A DNA stretch of 7,044 nucleotides from Flavobacterium psychrophilum (GCA_022730285.1 DZCQ01000007.1:70668-77711), one strand, 5' to 3'; positions 1 to 6,320 are shown, numbered from the stretch's first letter. The notes: generated from the sequence alone by a model not told the origin. Made by a program: numbers and translations.

Positions 1-938
1 CAAATTTTTTCAAATTCCATTTCAGTCATTGGTCGTAAAGCAGCCCAATCTAAATATGCTGCTACATCTAAATAACTTAAAAAATTCATTACAATATTTT
101 GCCCATCGTTTGTGCCGTTAACGGTACCTAAAGTAGCATCGCAACCAAATACGGCTGGTATTGCTCCATTGCTTCCTGGCGTTTGAATGGCTAAACCATT
201 ACGGTATTGTATTGCTGTTCCTGCATACATAGCCTTGCTACCAGCAGCACTAATTGGGTCTGTAACTACTCGGTTTTTTTGTTGTGTAAAAGTCAATGAG
301 TTTAAAAAATCGGCATATTGTTCTTGCGAGATTTCGTATTTCATACTATAAAAAGCATTGTAACCCATTGGGAAAGAAGACGGTACATCGGCAGAATAGG
401 TGCCTAATGCAGCCGCTGTTAAACCATTGGTTTGTGCAGTTGCATCTACTAAAACATTGTTGTAAGTGTAGGATGAAGCACCATCGCCTAATTGAAAATC
501 TCCTTGAGGAATGTTAACCATTTCAATACCATACACTTTAAAATTGTACGTTCCAGCAGGTAAATTCATACTTAATGTTACTGATGTAGCAGCAATGTTT
601 CCACCTCCCACAGCACTACGACGAACAAAAACACCTTTGTTATCTGAAACGGTGTTTACTACTAACGGAGATACTGTCGAATGTCCCGCAGCGTTTAAAT
701 TTACGTGCGACCATAATTTTGTATTACAATCTTGGTATTTCACAAATACCCAAACAGCGTCCCAGTTAGCTGGAGCCACACTGGCGTTCCAACTGTTTTC
801 CCACGCAATATTGAATGTAATGTTGCTACCAGAAACAGCAGTTCCTGAAATTACAACATTGTTTGCATTAGCACTAAAGCTAAGTGCCAAGAAAAGTACA
901 CCTAGTACTTTGCCTAAAAATAATTTTTTTGTGTTCAT
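1..938 (-). CDS. Secreted SUMF1/formylglycine-generating-enzyme-like protein, 5' part only
   Basis: Reading the minus strand from the ATG at 938-936 gives 312 uninterrupted codons that leave the window at position 1, so the C-terminus is missing. Residues 1-25 form a signal peptide (KK, hydrophobic core, cleavage after ANA). Residues 27-137 are an aromatic-rich region (WENSW, NWDAVWVFVKYQDC) of a kind I have seen before FGE domains in Bacteroidota proteins. The FGE/SUMF1 fold begins with IEMVNIPQGDFQLGDG (about 138-153), continues with FYSMKYEISQEQYADFLN (about 196-213) and reaches ALRPMTEMEFEKI (300-312), which matches the family's LRLPTEAEWEYA block. The catalytic or metal residues of true sulfatase activators lie further on, so enzymatic activity cannot be judged; many such secreted proteins are probably structural or binding variants. 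The start is supported by the signal peptide and a promoter about 30 bases upstream. Shorter plus-strand frames here are shadows. Confidence 0.88.
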   Translation of the reverse strand, partial: MNTKKLFLGKVLGVLFLALSFSANANNVVISGTAVSGSNITFNIAWENSWNASVAPANWDAVWVFVKYQDCNTKLWSHVNLNAAGHSTVSPLVVNTVSDNKGVFVRRSAVGGGNIAATSVTLSMNLPAGTYNFKVYGIEMVNIPQGDFQLGDGASSYTYNNVLVDATAQTNGLTAAALGTYSADVPSSFPMGYNAFYSMKYEISQEQYADFLNSLTFTQQKNRVVTDPISAAGSKAMYAGTAIQYRNGLAIQTPGSNGAIPAVFGCDATLGTVNGTNDGQNIVMNFLSYLDVAAYLDWAALRPMTEMEFEKI

Positions 939-964
939 TTTAATAAATGTTAAAAGTTAAAGGA

Positions 965-995
965 CAAAGATGTGTAATTACTTAATTCTAGTCAA
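965..995 (-). promoter_or_regulatory. Bacteroidota-type promoter of the FGE-like gene
   Basis: On the minus strand TTGAC (995-991) is followed after the TTG by 20 bases and CATCTTTG (972-965). This fits the Bacteroidota TTG / TAnnTTTG pattern with one mismatch in the -7 box (CA for TA). Transcription would start near 958-960, giving a leader of about 20 bases rich in A and T before the ATG at 938. Confidence 0.55.
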
Positions 996-1013
996 TACGA
1001 CAAATGTCGTATT
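994..1013. promoter_or_regulatory. Perfect 20-bp palindrome, likely operator
   Basis: The arms AATACGACA (994-1002) and TGTCGTATT (1005-1013) are exact reverse complements with a 2-base centre AA. The site overlaps the TTG (-33) element of the promoter for the FGE-like gene, a position where a bound dimer would block or modulate RNA polymerase. It is not followed by a T-run in either direction, so a terminator is unlikely. The ACA-N2-TGT core resembles BlaI/CopY-family operators, but the regulator cannot be named from this window. Confidence 0.5.
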
Positions 1014-1172
1014 TTTCATATTTTTTGATATTTTTTAATTTTGGTAAATTATTGGTTATCAGTCACTTAAATTTTTAATGTTTTTCTTAACACAAATTCC
1101 GAAAAAAATAATGTGTTTTTATACGTATCTTTTTAAATATTTAGATAAAATCTTTTAGATACAAAAAGAAGT

Positions 1173-1205
1173 AAAAAAAGAAAATCCTCTTATTAGGAGG
1201 ATTTT
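1173..1205 (-). terminator. Intrinsic terminator of the trhO-trhP-ferredoxin operon
   Basis: On the minus strand AAAATCCTC (1205-1197) pairs with GAGGATTTT (1189-1181) around a 7-base loop. After one C comes a run of seven T (1179-1173). It lies about 20 bases after the ferredoxin stop codon. The stretch between this terminator and the palindrome (1014-1172) is plain AT-rich DNA in which I see no gene or motif. Confidence 0.8.
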
Positions 1206-1221
1206 GAAAGTTAGACTTTTT

Positions 1222-1236
1222 AGAGGTTAAACCTCT
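1222..1236 (-). other. Short stem-loop across the ferredoxin stop codon
   Basis: AGAGGTT and AACCTCT flank a single central base, so the 15-base stretch is a perfect odd palindrome. As RNA it forms a 6-bp stem with a 3-base loop that contains part of the TAA stop. It sits 16 bases before the terminator stem. No T-run follows, so it is probably not a terminator itself; it could stabilise the transcript end or be chance. Confidence 0.3.
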
Positions 1237-1457
1237 TTAACTTGTATAATATGTACTGGACAAGATTTTTCGGCAAGTTCTGCAATTTCTATTATGGAGT
1301 GGTTAGGGACTTTTAAGGTATAAAATCCTTTGTTATTCACTGAATTTAAAAGCACCGATTTTCCGTCTTTTTTAGACATTTGAAATAGGCTAGAAGCCAT
1401 TTCTACACAATAATTACACCCAATGCATTTTGCTCGTTGTAGGCTTATAATTACCAT
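1227..1457 (-). CDS. Single-cluster [4Fe-4S] ferredoxin, 76 aa
   Basis: The protein has C11-x2-C14-x2-C17 near the N-terminus (CIGCNYC) and a lone C66-P67 near the C-terminus. This is the ligand set of a monocluster [4Fe-4S] ferredoxin of about 75-80 residues, a soluble one-electron carrier. There is no second CxxCxxC motif. Its ATG overlaps the TAA of the U32 gene by one base (TAATG), so the two are probably translationally coupled. It is the last gene of the operon, followed by a stem-loop and a terminator. The family identification is secure. The partner is inferred: the neighbouring TrhP-like protein is expected to carry an Fe-S cluster, so this ferredoxin may feed electrons to it or to the rhodanese hydroxylase. 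Nothing in the sequence proves this. Confidence 0.9.
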   Translation of the reverse strand: MVIISLQRAKCIGCNYCVEMASSLFQMSKKDGKSVLLNSVNNKGFYTLKVPNHSIIEIAELAEKSCPVHIIQVKEV

Positions 1458-2695
1458 TAGCTTTGTACTATTTTATACAATTTATCAGAAAGTCTTACTC
1501 TAAAAGGAGTTGTAAAAGTACAATTATCACCTTTTATTGCTTTTTCAGTAGCTTTCCCATTTATGAATATTTGGTTAATTAACAATTCTTGAGCACCTGT
1601 GGTTTGACCCGTTATAAGAATTGTATCTCCTAGTTTTAAATCATATGCCTCCATTTTAAATTCGGCAATGCTAGATTTAGCAAAAAAATTGGCAGCTTTT
1701 CCTAAATACACTTTTTTTTGTGTCGCCATAGAGCCTGGAACATTGCTCCATTCGCCCAATTCTTGTCCAAGGTAATAGCCAGACCAAAAACCACGATTAT
1801 ATACCGTGTCTAGTTGCTGCATCCAAACAGAAATTTTATCGTTGGTAAAAGTATTTTCGTAGTAGTTATCTATGGCTTCACGATAAGTTTTAACTACTGT
1901 TGCAACATATTCTGGAGCACGACCACGACCTTCTATTTTTAGAACTTTAATTCCAGATTCTATTACTTGGTCTAAAAAATTTAGCGTACATAAATCTTTA
2001 GAAGACATGATGTATTCGTTATCAATTTCCAGTTCATAACCGCTCTCTTGGTCTATAACGGTGTATTTTTTTCTACAGTTTTGTTTACAAGCACCTCTGT
2101 TTGCAGAAGAATTATGCGAATGCAAACTTAAATAACACTTTCCAGAAACAGCCATGCACAAAGCTCCATGTCCAAAAATTTCAATTTCGACTAAATTGCC
2201 ACTTGGTCCTGTTATGTTTTCTTTTAAAATGGCATCGGTAATAATTTTTACTTGTCTTAGACTTAGCTCTCTAGAAAGCACAATTGTATCTGCAAATAAG
2301 GCGTAAAATTTAACAGTTTCAATGTTTGTTATATTTACTTGTGTAGATATATGTACTTCCATTCCTATAGACTTTGCGGTCATAATAACAGCTTGATCTG
2401 CAGCAATAACGGCAGTAATTCCAGCGTCTTTTGCTTTGTTCAAAAGCATTTTAACCACAGACAAATCGTGATCGTATATTATGGTGTTTAAGGTTAGGTA
2501 AGTACGTATATTTTTAGAATTACAACGTTTTGCAATTTCAGGTAAATCTTCTGTAACAAAGTTTAAACTTGCTCTTGCTCGCATATTTAGTTGTTCTACT
2601 CCAAAATAAACCGAATCGCAATCATTATCTATTGCTGCTTGCAAAGATTCAAAATTCCCTGCAGGAGCCATTAGCTCTATTTTATTAAGTTGCAT
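1457..2695 (-). CDS. trhP: U32-family TrhP-like tRNA uridine-34 hydroxylation protein
   Basis: This 412-residue protein belongs to the U32 family, often labelled peptidase or collagenase. The N-terminus IELMAPAGNFESL and the block KIEGRGRAPEYVATVV are family hallmarks. The U32 signature is complete at 172-190: E172, F174, G177, C180, G185, C187, S190. C180, C187, C203 and C207 are the candidate Fe-S ligands, with C236 (SSKDLC) as a further conserved cysteine. Residues 327-412 are the U32 C-terminal domain. In E. coli, TrhP (YegQ) makes 5-hydroxyuridine at tRNA position 34 using prephenate and needs Fe-S assembly. The placement beside a TrhO-like gene favours this role over RlhA (longer, rRNA) or UbiU/UbiV (ubiquinone synthesis). 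Its ATG starts one base after the trhO stop, and its stop overlaps the ferredoxin start. The exact subfamily is an inference. Confidence 0.87.
   Translation of the reverse strand: MQLNKIELMAPAGNFESLQAAIDNDCDSVYFGVEQLNMRARASLNFVTEDLPEIAKRCNSKNIRTYLTLNTIIYDHDLSVVKMLLNKAKDAGITAVIAADQAVIMTAKSIGMEVHISTQVNITNIETVKFYALFADTIVLSRELSLRQVKIITDAILKENITGPSGNLVEIEIFGHGALCMAVSGKCYLSLHSHNSSANRGACKQNCRKKYTVIDQESGYELEIDNEYIMSSKDLCTLNFLDQVIESGIKVLKIEGRGRAPEYVATVVKTYREAIDNYYENTFTNDKISVWMQQLDTVYNRGFWSGYYLGQELGEWSNVPGSMATQKKVYLGKAANFFAKSSIAEFKMEAYDLKLGDTILITGQTTGAQELLINQIFINGKATEKAIKGDNCTFTTPFRVRLSDKLYKIVQS
1460..1717 (-). repeat. Shared C-terminal domain, copy in trhP
   Basis: This segment encodes residues 327-412 of the TrhP-like protein, predicted to be beta-rich. 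It aligns without gaps to the last 85 residues of the upstream TrhO-like protein, with 43 identities counted by hand. The strongest blocks are TTG-x-QEL, FxNG, GD and PFRVRxSDKLYKI. A few DNA stretches are also alike, for example the codons for PFRVR, but most third positions differ, so the duplication is not recent. Confidence 0.85.
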
Positions 2696-2696
2696 A

Positions 2697-4067
2697 TTAG
2701 TGTATAATTTTGTATAGTTTATCGGACTTTCGTACTCTAAAAGGAACTCTAAAGGTTATTGAATCTCCTTGTTTTGCATTTTTTTGTTCTATGCCGTTTA
2801 CAAATATATTTTCTAATACCAATTCTTGTAAACCTGTTGTAATACCTTTAATAACAATCTTGTCGCCAATGGTTACTTCATGATTTTCGATTAAAAAGAG
2901 TGCAACTTGTGCTTTTGTGTAAAAATGAGTTGCCTTTCCTATCAATACTTTTTTGGTTTTAATTTTTTGCCGAATGTTTGTTTCTACAACTTCTGTATCT
3001 GGTAGTAAAGTGCTTTCTAAGATAATATTATTACTTGGATTTTTAAAAAGTAATTTTTCGGATTTTCCTTTTTTAAATATTTTGTTTCCTACTTGTATTC
3101 CTTTTCTTATTTTAATTTGCTCTGCTAATGGTAAATGTATAATTTCTTGACATTCTACAGAACAACAATTTTCCATAATTTGTTTACAGCTTTTACATTG
3201 TATAAATAGCAAATGACAACCATCGTTGGCACAATTAGTATGATTATCACAAGGTTTTCCACATTGATGGCAATTAGATATTACATCACAAGTAATTCGT
3301 TCTCCTAACCGATGGTCGAACACAAAATTTTTCCCTATAAATTTGCTTTCTAAATTTTCGGCTTTTACCTGTCTAGTGTATTCTATTACACCACCTTCTA
3401 GTTGAAAAACATTTTTAAAACCATGATGCTTAAAGTATGCTGATGCTTTTTCGCAACGAATGCCTCCTGTGCAATACATTACAAGATTTTTATCTTCTTT
3501 GTGGTTTTGCAGTTGGTCTTTTATTTTTGGCAAACTTTCTCTAAACGTCTCTACATCTGGAGTGATAGCCCCTTTAAATCGACCTATTTCACTTTCGTAG
3601 TGGTTTCTAAAATCGACCACAATAGTATCTGGATTTTCTAATATTTGATTAAATTTTTCAGCATTTAAGTGAACTCCTTTATTAGTTACATCAAAAGTAC
3701 TATCATTTAATCCATCTGCGACAATTTTAGGTCGGACTTTGATAGTTAGTTTTAAAAAAGAATAATCATCTTGTTCTACTGCTACATTTAGTCTTATCCC
3801 TTTCATAAAAGGATATGCTTCTAGGGTATTTCGAAATTCATCGAAGGAATCTGCTGGCACACTCAATTGAGCATTTATACCTTCGTGGGCAACATAAATT
3901 CTGCCTAAAGCATCTAATGCGTTCCAGGCTACAAACAATTCATTTCTAAATTCTAAAGGGTTTTCAATTTTGGCATACGCATAAAAAGACAACGTAAGGC
4001 GTTGCTTGCCAGCTTGTTCTATAAGCCCTGCTCTTTCTTCTGCGCTTAAAGTGTTGTACAGTTGCAT
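2697..4067 (-). CDS. trhO: TrhO-like rhodanese tRNA uridine-34 hydroxylase with extra C-terminal domain
   Basis: This 456-residue protein has the full TrhO (YceA/UPF0176) architecture. An N-terminal acylphosphatase-like domain (about 22-115) carries GRIYVAHEGINAQLSVP. A rhodanese domain (about 140-235) has VDFRNHYESEIGRFKGA and the active-site loop YCTGGIRCEKA with catalytic C199. A cysteine-rich segment (260-306) contains C266, C269, C273, C279, C284, C291, C294, C301, C302 and C306 and probably binds zinc. TrhO performs O2-dependent hydroxylation of U34 in tRNA. The E. coli enzyme is about 350 residues. Here a linker and a further domain (372-456) follow, homologous to the C-terminal domain of the U32 protein encoded next door. 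It is the first gene of the operon, with a promoter at 4127-4156. The ATG at 4067 lies about 50 bases after the predicted transcription start and has no Shine-Dalgarno sequence, as is usual in this phylum. Confidence 0.92.
   Translation of the reverse strand: MQLYNTLSAEERAGLIEQAGKQRLTLSFYAYAKIENPLEFRNELFVAWNALDALGRIYVAHEGINAQLSVPADSFDEFRNTLEAYPFMKGIRLNVAVEQDDYSFLKLTIKVRPKIVADGLNDSTFDVTNKGVHLNAEKFNQILENPDTIVVDFRNHYESEIGRFKGAITPDVETFRESLPKIKDQLQNHKEDKNLVMYCTGGIRCEKASAYFKHHGFKNVFQLEGGVIEYTRQVKAENLESKFIGKNFVFDHRLGERITCDVISNCHQCGKPCDNHTNCANDGCHLLFIQCKSCKQIMENCCSVECQEIIHLPLAEQIKIRKGIQVGNKIFKKGKSEKLLFKNPSNNIILESTLLPDTEVVETNIRQKIKTKKVLIGKATHFYTKAQVALFLIENHEVTIGDKIVIKGITTGLQELVLENIFVNGIEQKNAKQGDSITFRVPFRVRKSDKLYKIIH
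2700..2954 (-). repeat. Shared C-terminal domain, copy in trhO
   Basis: This segment encodes residues 372-456 of the TrhO-like protein. It is the partner of the copy at the end of trhP: same length, no gaps, about 51% identity. In the U32 family this is the standard C-terminal domain; on a rhodanese hydroxylase it is an added module. A low-complexity, Lys/Asn-rich linker (about 315-371) separates it from the cysteine-rich TrhO core. Confidence 0.85.
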
Positions 4068-4100
4068 GCTATAAACTTTTTAAGTGAGAATATATTTAAT

Positions 4101-4123
4101 AAAATTCTAGTTGGAAGAATTTT
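4101..4123 (-). other. Small hairpin in the trhO leader
   Basis: AAAATTC and GAATTTT (7 bp) flank a 9-base loop on the minus strand, just after the predicted transcription start of trhO. It is AT-rich and lacks a clean T-run, so it is a weak candidate for a dprA terminator or a leader structure. Confidence 0.25.
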
Positions 4124-4126
4124 CTG

Positions 4127-4156
4127 CAAAGGTACTTTTTTATCCTGTAATTTCAA
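4127..4156 (-). promoter_or_regulatory. Promoter of the trhO-trhP-ferredoxin operon
   Basis: On the minus strand TTG (4156-4154), 19 bases, then TACCTTTG (4134-4127) is an exact match to the Bacteroidota TTG / TAnnTTTG consensus. The -33 element lies inside the last codons of dprA. Transcription should begin near 4120, giving a leader of roughly 50 bases before the ATG at 4067. The operon can therefore be expressed without dprA. Confidence 0.75.
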
Positions 4157-5255
4157 ACATTTTTCCAGGCAAAGGTCTTAAAATGCCTTTTAATTCCATG
4201 TTTAACAATAAAGGAGTTAATTTGTAGGTTGGAAAATCACAATGTATCGCTAAGGAATCTAGTTCTGTTTTTCCATTTTTTATTAAAAAATCATAAACAG
4301 ATTGTTCTTCTGTAGTGAGGTTTATAAAAAGTTCTTTTTGTAAGCCTAAATCTTTTTTAGATAATGGTTTTGATAACTCCCAATTTAAAATATAAACCAA
4401 ATCTGCAGCACTTGAAAGTAAGTGTGCTTGTTGTGTTTTAATTAAATTATTGCAACCTTGACTATACTTATCGGTAATACGTCCAGGAACGGCAAAAACA
4501 TCTCTGTTATAGTCGTTTGCAATATTTGCGGTTATTAAGGAACCTCCTTTTTCAGCACTTTCTATAACGATTGTTGCTTCCGAAATTCCTGCTACAATTC
4601 GATTTCGTTTTACAAAATTTTCTTTTTCAGGACTAGAACTACTCCAAAATTCTGTTAAAAACCCTCCATTTTGCTCTACTTTTTGCATATATTTTTTATG
4701 AGAACTAGGATATATTTGATTCAGTCCGTGTGCTAAAACCCCAATTGTTTGCAAATTATTATCTATAGCAGCCTGATGTGCAACAATATCTACGCCATAA
4801 GCAAAACCACTAACAATAATTGGATTTAAGGGAGCTATATCGGCAATGAGTTTTTTACAAAAATCCATTCCATATTGCGTTACTTGCCTTGTACCTACAA
4901 TGCTGATAATTTTGCTATTATTCCAATTAATATTTCCTGTAGAAAATAACAAAACAGGAGCGTCTAAACAATGTTTTAGTCTTTCAGGATAATTGTTTCC
5001 TTTAAAAAAGGAGGTTTGAATAGCGGTACTTTGAATAAAAGCAAGCTCTTTTTTTGCCATATCAAAAATAGTTTTGTCTTGCAAATTTTTCAAAACCATC
5101 TTTCCAATTCCGTCAATGGTAGCAAGCTGTTTGCTAGATGATGTAAAAATTGTTTCGGCACTACCACAATGGTGTAGTAATTTTTTAGCAATAATATCCC
5201 CCACTCCTACTACTTTTTGCAAAGCAAGTAAATAATATAATTCTGTTTCGGTCAT
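4140..5255 (-). CDS. dprA: DNA processing protein DprA (Smf)
   Basis: DprA binds incoming single-stranded DNA in the cytoplasm during natural transformation and loads RecA on it. The 371-residue length is normal for the family. The N-terminal part holds helix-hairpin-helix motifs (VVGVGDIIAKKLLHHCGS at 15-32 and IDGIGKMVLKNL at 47-58). The Rossmann-like DprA core runs from about 82 to 295 with SIVGTRQVTQYG (118-129), SGFAYGVDIVAHQAA (149-163), GVLAHGLNQIYPSSH (172-186), FVKRNRIVAGIS (214-225), GGSLITANIA (237-246) and FAVPG (254-258). The last 60 or so residues form the winged-helix domain common in this family. It diverges from the HU/SPOR gene across 102 bases, where I see no good promoter for dprA. 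All core motifs are intact, so it should be functional. It does not by itself prove the organism is competent. Confidence 0.95.
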   Translation of the reverse strand: MTETELYYLLALQKVVGVGDIIAKKLLHHCGSAETIFTSSSKQLATIDGIGKMVLKNLQDKTIFDMAKKELAFIQSTAIQTSFFKGNNYPERLKHCLDAPVLLFSTGNINWNNSKIISIVGTRQVTQYGMDFCKKLIADIAPLNPIIVSGFAYGVDIVAHQAAIDNNLQTIGVLAHGLNQIYPSSHKKYMQKVEQNGGFLTEFWSSSSPEKENFVKRNRIVAGISEATIVIESAEKGGSLITANIANDYNRDVFAVPGRITDKYSQGCNNLIKTQQAHLLSSAADLVYILNWELSKPLSKKDLGLQKELFINLTTEEQSVYDFLIKNGKTELDSLAIHCDFPTYKLTPLLLNMELKGILRPLPGKMFEITG

Positions 5256-5299
5256 AAATAAAAAACCTTGTTGTTTAGAATGAATAAAAAATAAATAAT

Positions 5300-5310
5300 T
5301 GTTAATAACA
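5300..5310. promoter_or_regulatory. Small palindrome in the dprA/SPOR divergent region
   Basis: TGTTA and TAACA flank a central A, inside a looser inverted repeat (AAATAATT 5293-5300, AATTATTT 5322-5329). The setting between divergent genes fits an operator, but the region is so AT-rich that chance is a real alternative. Confidence 0.2.
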
Positions 5311-5347
5311 TTTGTTGATAAAATTATTTTTATTGACTTGTACTATT

Positions 5348-5355
5348 TAATTTTG
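5348..5355 (+). promoter_or_regulatory. -7 element directly before the HU/SPOR start codon
   Basis: TAATTTTG matches TAnnTTTG exactly and ends only two bases before the ATG at 5358. The mRNA would therefore begin at or very near the first codon, that is, leaderless. No TTG sits at the ideal distance; TTGAC at 5333 is too close and TTGTTG at 5312 too far, which lowers the confidence. Confidence 0.4.
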
Positions 5356-5357
5356 CC

Positions 5358-6317
5358 ATGATGAATATAGTTTTTCACATATCACAATTGCTGTATAGGT
5401 ACCAATGTGTTTCCATTCCGGGATTTGGTGCTTTTTTAACCGAAACACTTTCTGCAAACATACAAGAAAGTAATCAAACTTTCTATCCTCCTAAAAAAAT
5501 TATTTCTTTTAATCCAAAATTGATAAATAACGATGGATTATTAGCAAATCATATTTCTATTGTCGAAAAAATATCCTATAGTCAGGCAGTCTTGCATATT
5601 GAAAATACTGTTTTTAATTGGAAAAAAGATTTAGAAATCACTAATTTTTTACTTCTAAAGAACATAGGAGAGTTTAGACTAAACCATGAAAAAAACATTG
5701 TTTTTACGCCATCTAACCATGTAAATTACTTAACAACTTCTTTTGGTTTAAGCACTTTTATAGCGCCTGTAATGCAACGAGAGGCTATTTTTGTAAAACC
5801 AGCAATAGAACTAGAGAAAAAAGATTCGTTTCTGTTAGAAAAAATAGAAGTAGAAGAAAGTAGAAACCATTTGAGTCCTTTTTTAAAATATGCGGCGGTA
5901 TTCTTAATTTCGGCAAGTGTTTTTGGAGTGTCTTACAAAACTTATCTTATAAATCAAGAAACTAACGAGACTAATTTAGCACAAGCTTATGTTCAAAAAG
6001 AAGTGCAAGCAAAAATACAAGAAGCCACTTTTGTTATAGAAAATCCAATTCCAAGGGTTTTAAAAACAAACAACCATATAAAACTAGATTACCATATTAT
6101 GGCAGGTGCATTTAGAAATATGGAAAATGCTACCAAAGAACTAGAAAAATTAAAATCTATTGGATACACAGATGCAAAAATAATTAGTAAAAACAAATAT
6201 GGACTTATTCCAGTAATATACAAGAGCTTTTCGACCTACGAAGAAGCTCAAAAAGAAAAAACTACAATCCAAAAAACGAAAAACAAAGAAGCTTGGATAC
6301 TCTTACAAGAGTTGTAG
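5358..6317 (+). CDS. HU-CCDC81 / transmembrane / SPOR domain protein
   Basis: This 319-residue protein has four parts. Residues 1-60 and 65-135 look like the two HU-like units known as HU-CCDC81 in Bacteroidota, with the HU-type turns IPGFGAF (20-26) and NIGEFRL (102-108). A single membrane helix lies at about 175-193 (FLKYAAVFLISASVFGV). A Lys/Glu/Gln-rich linker follows, and a C-terminal SPOR domain (about 244-319) begins YHIMAGAF. SPOR domains bind denuded peptidoglycan at the division septum, and the HU-like half should be cytoplasmic. The proposed family role, from published comparative genomics, is linking the chromosome or another cytoplasmic partner to the septum. Two ATGs are adjacent (5358, 5361); the first is taken, but the transcript may begin so close that either could serve. 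A strong terminator follows, so it is probably monocistronic. Confidence 0.88.
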   Translation: MMNIVFHISQLLYRYQCVSIPGFGAFLTETLSANIQESNQTFYPPKKIISFNPKLINNDGLLANHISIVEKISYSQAVLHIENTVFNWKKDLEITNFLLLKNIGEFRLNHEKNIVFTPSNHVNYLTTSFGLSTFIAPVMQREAIFVKPAIELEKKDSFLLEKIEVEESRNHLSPFLKYAAVFLISASVFGVSYKTYLINQETNETNLAQAYVQKEVQAKIQEATFVIENPIPRVLKTNNHIKLDYHIMAGAFRNMENATKELEKLKSIGYTDAKIISKNKYGLIPVIYKSFSTYEEAQKEKTTIQKTKNKEAWILLQEL

Positions 6318-6320
6318 TTT

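Noticed and set aside
511..960. Plus-strand open frame of 149 codons (and a 73-codon one at 296-517)
   Set aside because: Both lie opposite the FGE-like gene, which has a signal peptide, family motifs and a promoter on the minus strand. The plus-strand translations show no recognisable domain.
1014..1172. A small RNA or short gene in the AT-rich intergenic stretch
   Set aside because: I see no conserved fold, convincing reading frame or internal promoter-terminator pair apart from the sites already listed.
1457..2695. Calling the U32 protein a secreted protease or collagenase
   Set aside because: There is no signal peptide. The conserved cysteines and the TrhO-like neighbour fit the tRNA hydroxylation branch better than the old peptidase label.
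2953..3150. Plus-strand 65-codon frame with a hydrophobic look
   Set aside because: It is antisense to the Lys-rich linker and cysteine-rich part of the trhO gene; the hydrophobic character comes from AAA/TTT codon reversal.
1457..4067. A recent tandem duplication or gene conversion of the shared C-terminal domain
   Set aside because: Only about half the residues are identical and DNA similarity is confined to short stretches, so the duplication is old. Ongoing conversion is not needed to explain it.
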